Assembly: GCA_029245125.1 (NCBI GenBank)
Contig: JAQWPZ010000149.1
Location: 1 to 42,546 of the forward strand
Reading direction: 5' to 3'
DNA length: 42,546 nucleotides
From: Rubripirellula sp.
GTDB taxonomy: Bacteria; Planctomycetota; Planctomycetia; Pirellulales; Pirellulaceae
The position numbers and the translations under genes were made by a program. Below are positions 36,541 through 42,546 of this stretch, piece after piece (position 1 is the first letter of the stretch; the number at the start of each line of letters is the position of its first letter). The notes beneath the pieces are model-generated. The model saw only the letters and a list, made by a program, of their open reading frames with translations. It had not been told where the DNA came from and ran no database searches.

Positions 36541-39500
36541 ATGAACCTCCAAGCGACTAGTGTGGTTCTGCTACTCGCCTGGAACGCGGCTTCAACTGCC
36601 GGTGATCCGGCATGGTATGAGCGTCACGATTCATGGTGCGAGACGCTGACCCAATCGCGTGAAGCACTGATGATGCAGGAGGCGCAAGAAGCAACTGCTA
36701 CGGGAACAACTGCCATGCCACGGATGGGCCCGTGGTTCTGCCTGGGACCGGTTTCAGGATCCAGCGGAAACGCGAACCTTGAAACACACATCGTCGCGGC
36801 GAAGCAGGCTGACCTGTCTGCGGAATATGCCGTTGGAACGCAGAGTGAAAAGCAACGATGGATTTTTCGGCCAGAATACAAAGAGGGATGGATTCACAAG
36901 CTGTTTTCTGGCGAACACGCCGTCTACCTACGCCGCAAAATCAATGCGACCACGGCTACTACGCTGCCGGTCTATCTGGATGCAACAGGGAAGATGACAG
37001 TCTGGCTGAACGGCGATCAGGTGGTGACGCAACAGCACGGAAATATCGCGTACAACCTGTGGAGTGGCGATGTACAGGCAAAGCCGACTCCGGTTCTGTT
37101 GAAACTGCGGATGGGCGTAAATGACCTTCTTCTGAAGATTGAACTCCATCCAAAACCTCGGCGTCTTGACGATCATGATCCATGGCGAAAATACACGCTG
37201 GAAGCGAGACGACCATGGGGAACGGTCTTCAACGGACACTCCACGAGCAGTGGTCCTGCGACCGAATACGAAAAACTCGTCTATCGCGAAGTGTCCAACT
37301 TTTACTGTTCAACCGTCGAAACGTTGGGGCCGCTGGCGGATGCCGGCAAGCGAAAACGCGAACAACTATGGCAACTCCTGCAACGCGACTTCCCTGATGA
37401 CGCCTCTCGCCGCGAAATGAAACGAGAACGAGCACAAGGGCTTTGGGCTTGGGACTGGTCCACAGACAGTATGCGCGAACTTGCCGATCGCTATGCGGGA
37501 GCCATTCGTCAGACGCCGCGACGCGACGCGGCCCAACGGCTGGCAATGCAGGCCACAGACCAAGACGGGTTGTTACCCGTTCGGAATCTCTACCATCGCG
37601 CCAAGCTCGCCGAACGGGGCGAACAAAGTGCACATAGCGCAGAATCTCGATTGACTTTGAGGCACAAAATCGTTTCTCTTCGCTTGGCCATCAACGATCT
37701 GATCGAAACTCATGGGCAAGGCTATTCGGACGGATCCGACTATCTGGCACGGCTAAGAGTCATCGAAGAATTGGTTGAGCAGGCGGTTTCCAACCAACGC
37801 GCCGATTTGTTTGCCGAGGCACATACCGAACTCGAAAGCTTGCGCCGCGAGTCGTTGCTGGCAAATCCGCTGCTGGATTTTGATCGAGTCCTGATCGTCA
37901 AGCGTCGTGCCAATCCATTCATCCCAGATTTGCCGATGAATTGGGCCAACAACTCAAGTCTCTCTGCAAGCCAGTACGACAACGAAATCGCCATCCTGTC
38001 ACCGCTCGGTTCCGGTTGCGAGTTGACGACACTGTTCAAACCCGACAAGCGAAATTTCGTCGGTGATGTCGATCTGCATTTCAATGGTGACCGGTTGCTT
38101 TTTTCGATGCCCGGCAGACACGACCGTTGGCAGGTTTTCGAGCTTCACACTGACGGTAGCAAGTTGCGTCAAGTAACACGCGGGGATCAGCCGGACGTCG
38201 ACAACTTCGATGCCTGCTACTTGCCCAATGGCAAGGTCATGTTCTGTAGCACAGCAGTATTCGCCGGAGTTCCTTGTGTGCGAGGACGCGATCATGTAGG
38301 TGTGCTGTTCGTGATGGACGCAGACGGCGGCAACATTCGGCAGCTTTGCTTCGAGCAGGACCAGGACTATTGCCCAACCGTACTCAACGACGGGCGTGTT
38401 CTTTACACGCGTTGGGAATACACAGACATCCCTCATTTTTTCAGCCGCCTGCTGTTTAGCATGAATCCCGATGGAACCGATCAGAAATCGTACTATGGCA
38501 GCAACTCGTACTGGCCCAATAGCATCTTCTACACTCGGCCGATCCCGGGCCATACTTCCCAAGTCGTTGGGGTGGTCAGCGGACATCATGCCTCGCGGCG
38601 CAGTGGTGAACTCGTGCTGTTCGATCCATCGCTAGGACAACATGAAGCAGACGGTGTTGTGCAGCGGATCCCGGGCCGCGGTCACCAGGTCGCACCGATC
38701 ATCAACGATCGGCTGGTGGTCGGATCTTGGCCGAAATTCCTGCATCCTTTCCCACTGAGCGAAAAGTACTTCCTCGTTTCCTGCAAAAGTAGCGAGGAAT
38801 CACGCTGGGGTATCTACCTGGTCGACGTTTTCGACAACATGTTGCCGCTGTACGTAGACGAGGATCACGATCTGCTGGAACCAATCCCCGTCCGCTCGCA
38901 ACCACGGCCGGCAGTCATCCCCGACCGCGTCGAAGCGAATCGAAAAGATGCAATCATCAACCTGGGTGACATCTATGCCGGTCCAGGCCTGTCCGGTATC
39001 CCGCGAGGAACGGTCAAGAACTTGCGCGTGATCGCTTACCATTATGCCTATCAAAACATGGCGGATGACTCGCGGGCGATCGGTGTCGATTCGTCATGGG
39101 ATACGGTCAAAATGGTACTCGGCACCGTGCCTGTCCATGAAGATGGTTCAGCGATGTTTCGTGTACCGCCCAACACACCGCTGACCGTTCAACCACTCGA
39201 CGCACAAGGCAAAGCCCTGCAATTGATGCGCAGTTGGATGACTGCAATGCCGGGCGAGACACTGTCTTGCGTTGGCTGTCACGCACCGTCTAGTGCCGTG
39301 CCATCAGCCCGGCATACGTTGGCCGTCCAACGCGGACCAGCAACGCTCAAGCCTTGGTATGGCCCCGTTCGAGGCTTCAGCTTCAAACGAGAAGTCCAGC
39401 CAGTTCTGAACAAGTACTGCGTTGGCTGCCACGAGTCAAAAAAAGAAGCAGAAGCCTTTTCCAAAACCGGCCCAGAGGATGCTTCGCAGAGAATGCCCGT

Positions 39501-40800
39501 GTCCCCTTTCTCGCTTGCTGAGCGAGAAAGCTCTGACCCGCGAGGATTCAGCCCATCCTATTTGCAGCTGCACCGATTCGTCCGGCGTCCGGGAGCTGAA
39601 TCTGATTACCACTTGTTACCGCCAGCAGAATATCACGCCAACGTTTCCGAGTTGGTGCAGTTGCTCGAAAAAGGACATTACAACGTCCAACTCGATGCCG
39701 AAGCTTGGGATCGGCTAATCACATGGATCGACCTGAACGTGCCGTTCCATGGGACATGGCACGAAGCCCAAGGCGAAGAGCGGGTCGGTGATCAGAGAAC
39801 ACGGCGTCGTGAATTGCGTAAGCGATACACCGGCCTTGACGAGGACCCCGAAGAAATCATCATTCCGGCCAGCCCGGACACTATCGAGCCGTCTGTGCCG
39901 CAGGTCGATCAAGAAACCGTTCCTGAAGAAACCGTTCCTGGCTGGCCCTTCGACGCCACCGAAGCGAGAAAGCGACAAGCTTCAGGCGGACGTGCGACTA
40001 CACGAACGGTCGATTTGGGTGACGGCATCGTGATCCGTCTAATGCGAATCCCAGCCGGAGAATTCCTGATGGGCGACCCTGCCGGTCACACCAACGAGCG
40101 GCCCCGTCGACAGCGGATTACTCATCCGTTTTGGATCGGCGAACTGGAAGTGACGAACCAGCAGTTCGCACAGTTTGATTCCTTACACGACAGTCGTTAC
40201 ATCAGGACTCACGGAATCGCTTCAACACGCGGCTACGCGGTTAATCTCCCTGAGCAGCCGGTCGTGCGTGTTTCCTGGAATCAAGCGAATGAGTTCTGTC
40301 GATGGTTGTCAGACAAAACGGGCGAGAAGTTCTCTCTTCCGTCCGAAGCGATGTGGGAATATGCCTGTCGAGCAGGATCCGCGACGCCGCTTTCTTACGG
40401 CAATCTCGATACAGACTTTTCACTCCATGCGAACCTCGCGGATCGCCAAGTCGAGCACCTACGCGATTACAGTCACAGCTCGAAGCTTGCCTGGATACCT
40501 AGAGACTCACGTTACGATGACGGTGCGATGATCACCGCCGCGGTGGGCAATTATCGGCCGAACGCGTGGGGACTTTTTGACATGCATGGGAACGCGGCAG
40601 AATGGACGCGAAGCCGCTACTCGTCGACCCATGGCAGTCTCTCCGACTCAGCCGACGGCAAAATGGTAACGCGAGGTGGATCGTGGCGCGACCGCCCTCA
40701 ACGCTGTCGCAGCGGCTTTCGAATCGGCTATCCCGCCTGGCAAAAGGTTTACAACGTCGGTTTTCGCGTTGTTTGCGAAAGCAACCGGTCCAGTGACTGA
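36541..40800 (+). CDS. Long HZS-alpha-like cytochrome fused to FGE-sulfatase-like domain
   Basis: 1419 residues; ATG at 36541 starts the signal peptide (MNLQATSVVLLLAWNAASTA), nine codons inside a GTG-started frame. Domains: a beta-sandwich near 50-215 (TLPVYLDATGKMTVWLNGDQ), a helical part, then HZS-alpha-like sequence from LLANPLLDFDRVLIVKRRAN (about 440), a propeller with YLPNGKVMFCS and LNDGRVLYTRWEYTDIPHFF, the GLSGIPRGTVKNLRVIAYHY block, CVGCH at 910-914 and a second CVGCH at 960-964 (FKREVQPVLNKYCVGCHESK). From about 1160 a formylglycine-generating-enzyme-type domain follows (IRLMRIPAGEFLMGDPAGHT, WIGELEVTNQQFAQF, FSLPSEAMWEYACRAGSATP, DMHGNAAEWTRSRY, TRGGSWRDRPQRCRSGFRIG). The first catalytic Cys of true FGE appears to be missing. 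Probable periplasmic redox or binding protein; reaction unknown. Confidence 0.9.
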   Translation: MNLQATSVVLLLAWNAASTAGDPAWYERHDSWCETLTQSREALMMQEAQEATATGTTAMPRMGPWFCLGPVSGSSGNANLETHIVAAKQADLSAEYAVGTQSEKQRWIFRPEYKEGWIHKLFSGEHAVYLRRKINATTATTLPVYLDATGKMTVWLNGDQVVTQQHGNIAYNLWSGDVQAKPTPVLLKLRMGVNDLLLKIELHPKPRRLDDHDPWRKYTLEARRPWGTVFNGHSTSSGPATEYEKLVYREVSNFYCSTVETLGPLADAGKRKREQLWQLLQRDFPDDASRREMKRERAQGLWAWDWSTDSMRELADRYAGAIRQTPRRDAAQRLAMQATDQDGLLPVRNLYHRAKLAERGEQSAHSAESRLTLRHKIVSLRLAINDLIETHGQGYSDGSDYLARLRVIEELVEQAVSNQRADLFAEAHTELESLRRESLLANPLLDFDRVLIVKRRANPFIPDLPMNWANNSSLSASQYDNEIAILSPLGSGCELTTLFKPDKRNFVGDVDLHFNGDRLLFSMPGRHDRWQVFELHTDGSKLRQVTRGDQPDVDNFDACYLPNGKVMFCSTAVFAGVPCVRGRDHVGVLFVMDADGGNIRQLCFEQDQDYCPTVLNDGRVLYTRWEYTDIPHFFSRLLFSMNPDGTDQKSYYGSNSYWPNSIFYTRPIPGHTSQVVGVVSGHHASRRSGELVLFDPSLGQHEADGVVQRIPGRGHQVAPIINDRLVVGSWPKFLHPFPLSEKYFLVSCKSSEESRWGIYLVDVFDNMLPLYVDEDHDLLEPIPVRSQPRPAVIPDRVEANRKDAIINLGDIYAGPGLSGIPRGTVKNLRVIAYHYAYQNMADDSRAIGVDSSWDTVKMVLGTVPVHEDGSAMFRVPPNTPLTVQPLDAQGKALQLMRSWMTAMPGETLSCVGCHAPSSAVPSARHTLAVQRGPATLKPWYGPVRGFSFKREVQPVLNKYCVGCHESKKEAEAFSKTGPEDASQRMPVSPFSLAERESSDPRGFSPSYLQLHRFVRRPGAESDYHLLPPAEYHANVSELVQLLEKGHYNVQLDAEAWDRLITWIDLNVPFHGTWHEAQGEERVGDQRTRRRELRKRYTGLDEDPEEIIIPASPDTIEPSVPQVDQETVPEETVPGWPFDATEARKRQASGGRATTRTVDLGDGIVIRLMRIPAGEFLMGDPAGHTNERPRRQRITHPFWIGELEVTNQQFAQFDSLHDSRYIRTHGIASTRGYAVNLPEQPVVRVSWNQANEFCRWLSDKTGEKFSLPSEAMWEYACRAGSATPLSYGNLDTDFSLHANLADRQVEHLRDYSHSSKLAWIPRDSRYDDGAMITAAVGNYRPNAWGLFDMHGNAAEWTRSRYSSTHGSLSDSADGKMVTRGGSWRDRPQRCRSGFRIGYPAWQKVYNVGFRVVCESNRSSD

Positions 40801-41084
40801 AGCTCAGAATCGAAAGTCGAGGAACAATCTGTGAAAGTCATCCGCATCGGCGATATCGGTTGCATTCTGGTTATTGGCTGCAGGCCAAAGCCCAGCCTTT
40901 GCAGCGAGCAGCTCGGTGCAGATATCCCGGCTGTTGCTACAGCGATTCTGATCCGCAGACTTTCCAGCCATCCGAAAATCTTTCCCGTGATTGTCAGGCC
41001 GCGCTTTAACCCATTAATCCACGTCTTGTATACTTGGTTTGGGCCGCCATTGAAAACCGAGACGACGGTAGGAGGAGACCTACA
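40801..41084. other. Intergenic region, possible signal-peptide relic
   Basis: 284 bp. A GTG at 40831 opens KVIRIGDIGCILVIG and then breaks frame; in the next frame it continues with AKAQPLQ, so it could be the relic of an exported protein start. GGAGGAG at 41071-41077, 7 bp before the ATG at 41085, supports the next gene. Nothing else recognised. Confidence 0.4.
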
Positions 41085-42546
41085 ATGATGCCGAGAGCGC
41101 TAATACTCTTAATGATCTTAGCTTCAACGTCAGTTGAAGCAGAGTTGCCGATCAATCCGGTGCCTCGTGCGGTCCGCGCCGAGACATTGGCCACGTGGAC
41201 CTTCGATGGAGGTAGCCAAGGATGGAAAGCGCAGCACGACTGCACTCTGTCGACGATCGAAGGAGAAATGAGAATCCGGTCGCTGGGCGACGATCCATAT
41301 CTGCACTGCAAGGTCGATCTGCCCGGCGGTCAGATGGTTCTACGGATGAGGGCCAAGTGCAATACGGCGGGTAACGGAGGCGTTTTCTGGGAGACCGACA
41401 ACTCTTCATGGGACGAACAAAGATCAAATCAATTTCCCCTCAAACATGACGGGCAATGGCGAGAATACGAAGTCCGTTTCTCAGTTTCAGGACGAATGAC
41501 AAATCTGCGAATCGATCCAGGCGCAGCGGCAGGCGAATTTAAGATCGATTGGATCAAACTGGTTCACGAAGACCTTCATCCGCTGACGATCGCCGGCGTT
41601 ACAACAACTGAAGATCACGTCCACTTCGAAGTGAAGAACGATGCCCCGGCGGCGGTCAAATTCTCTGTGTTCGGTGAGCCGCAGGAGATTGACGCTCGCG
41701 GAGTGCTAATCATCGATCGACCGCTTCGTAAGGACCAGCCTCTGGAAACGGTTTCGTTGGAAGTGCGAGTCGTCGGTTGGCCAATGATACGCCGCAGCAT
41801 CTTCGTCCACCACCGAAGGATTGAAACAAATTGGATCGATCGACCGTTGGGAGATTATGTGTTGCGTGTCGCCCGTGACGGTTCGCTCGCGCGGATCGAG
41901 CGGGACAGCGACCTGATCGCTGTGATTGGACCATTGGCACACGAAGACGGGAAGCTACATCGACTAAAACTTGTATCACAAGCTCCGGTCCTGCAGTTCC
42001 GTGGAGAATCGTGCTCCCTGACGGTGTCGACAGCGGGAGATGAATTTTCGGTATCCATTGCCAGTCAGCGTCCCTGTACCGGGCCAGTCGTCCGCCACCT
42101 CGGATCGCTGGAACAGGGTTTGTTTGCGGGACTGGAATACCTGGGCAAAGGCGAGGCGAGTTCCTCCACGCTGGACGTGGAAACGGCTGAGCACCTTCGG
42201 TTCGCTCCCGACCCGCTTAACGTCACGATGCCGCTAATGGCTTTCGTGACAGAGAAAGCAACCGTGGCGATGACGTGGAACGATACCGACCTGCAGCCGC
42301 TGTTTGCGACCCCCAATTTCTTTGATGGCGGGGCCGACCACTACATGTCGCTGAAGGGAAAGAAGATCGATGCGACGATTCGTGTGGATCACGGCAAGGC
42401 AGAGGAAGCTATCCTGTGGGCCGTGAAGAAACGTGGCTTGCCACCACTTCCCACGCCTCCCCGGAGCACTGCCCAACAGTGGGAACTTTGCCTGCGTGGA
42501 CTCAACGGACCACTGAAAACCGAGGCGGGCTGGGGCCATTGCGCCG
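41085..42546 (+). CDS. Secreted protein of unknown function, 3' end outside window
   Basis: The frame from the ATG at 41085 is open without a stop to the window edge, giving at least 487 residues. Very good ribosome binding site (GGAGGAG). A short signal peptide (MMPRALILLMILASTSVEAE) is followed by a beta-rich region resembling a carbohydrate-binding or concanavalin-like sandwich: LATWTFDGGSQGWKAQHDCT, GGVFWETDNSSWDEQ, DGQWREYEVRFSVSG, NLRIDPGAAAGEFKIDWIKL. This is the usual pattern of planctomycete and glycan-associated surface proteins. Further on come ETVSLEVRVVGWPMIRR, GDYVLRVARDGSLARIERDS and MTWNDTDLQPLFATPNFFDG. No catalytic domain is recognised; a glycoside hydrolase or a carbohydrate-binding partner is possible. 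Confidence 0.75.
   Translation, partial: MMPRALILLMILASTSVEAELPINPVPRAVRAETLATWTFDGGSQGWKAQHDCTLSTIEGEMRIRSLGDDPYLHCKVDLPGGQMVLRMRAKCNTAGNGGVFWETDNSSWDEQRSNQFPLKHDGQWREYEVRFSVSGRMTNLRIDPGAAAGEFKIDWIKLVHEDLHPLTIAGVTTTEDHVHFEVKNDAPAAVKFSVFGEPQEIDARGVLIIDRPLRKDQPLETVSLEVRVVGWPMIRRSIFVHHRRIETNWIDRPLGDYVLRVARDGSLARIERDSDLIAVIGPLAHEDGKLHRLKLVSQAPVLQFRGESCSLTVSTAGDEFSVSIASQRPCTGPVVRHLGSLEQGLFAGLEYLGKGEASSSTLDVETAEHLRFAPDPLNVTMPLMAFVTEKATVAMTWNDTDLQPLFATPNFFDGGADHYMSLKGKKIDATIRVDHGKAEEAILWAVKKRGLPPLPTPPRSTAQQWELCLRGLNGPLKTEAGWGHCA

Noticed and set aside
23978..40800. Reading the HZS-alpha-like genes as evidence of anammox
   Set aside because: Beta and gamma hydrazine synthase subunits, hydrazine dehydrogenase and ladderane genes are not visible, and the proteins differ in length and fusion partners; the domain is widespread in other planctomycetes.

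Overview
The window looks like a chromosome segment of a planctomycete of the Pirellulaceae (Rhodopirellula-like). The evidence is gene content: an adjacent planctomycete cytochrome C/DUF1549/DUF1553 gene and DUF1501 gene, Tat-exported Gfo/Idh/MocA oxidoreductases, secreted PQQ and YVTN beta-propellers, c-type cytochromes resembling the hydrazine synthase alpha subunit, moderate GC, and several GTG/TTG starts. No rRNA, tRNA, CRISPR array, transposase or phage gene was recognised.

Left part (1-16.3 kb), intact and ordinary: a DNA-end-processing operon (UvrD/AddA-type helicase with its 5' end outside the window, an SbcD/YhaO-like nuclease, an SbcC/YhaN-like ATPase); a secreted aldose 1-epimerase; a two-gene reverse-strand operon (cytochrome C/DUF1549/DUF1553, then DUF1501) divergent from a Gfo/Idh/MocA oxidoreductase; a small secreted protein; and a SpoIIAA/STAS-like protein.

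Middle part (16.3-23.5 kb), eroded: a katG C-terminal remnant on the minus strand, frameshifted by short tandem duplications; then a PQQ-propeller gene and a compact ferredoxin/NapH-like redox operon in which the first gene is a PQQ/NHL chimera and the last runs into a piece of a uroporphyrinogen-decarboxylase-family methyltransferase. The tail of an alpha-L-rhamnosidase-like enzyme follows.

Right part (23.7-42.5 kb), accessory redox/glycan region: three proteins resembling the hydrazine-synthase alpha subunit (one shortened at its C-terminus, one apparently with an internal deletion, one long and fused to an FGE-sulfatase-like domain), a B12-binding radical SAM enzyme, a YVTN-propeller/di-heme cytochrome, an Rrf2-type Fe-S regulator, a URO-D-family protein, a Gfo/Idh fragment fused out of frame to a heparinase II/III-like gene, and an unrecognised secreted protein running off the right edge.

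Two themes stand out. First, the HZS-alpha-like cytochromes, radical SAM/B12 enzyme, URO-D proteins, NapG/NapH-like module and Fe-S Rrf2 regulator form a plausible but undescribed periplasmic electron-transfer and corrinoid-dependent catabolic region. Second, the 15-35 kb stretch carries many deletion-type junctions and short tandem duplications (8-16 bp units), indicating local decay or, alternatively, assembly error. All functional statements come from reading motifs by eye; no database search was run.
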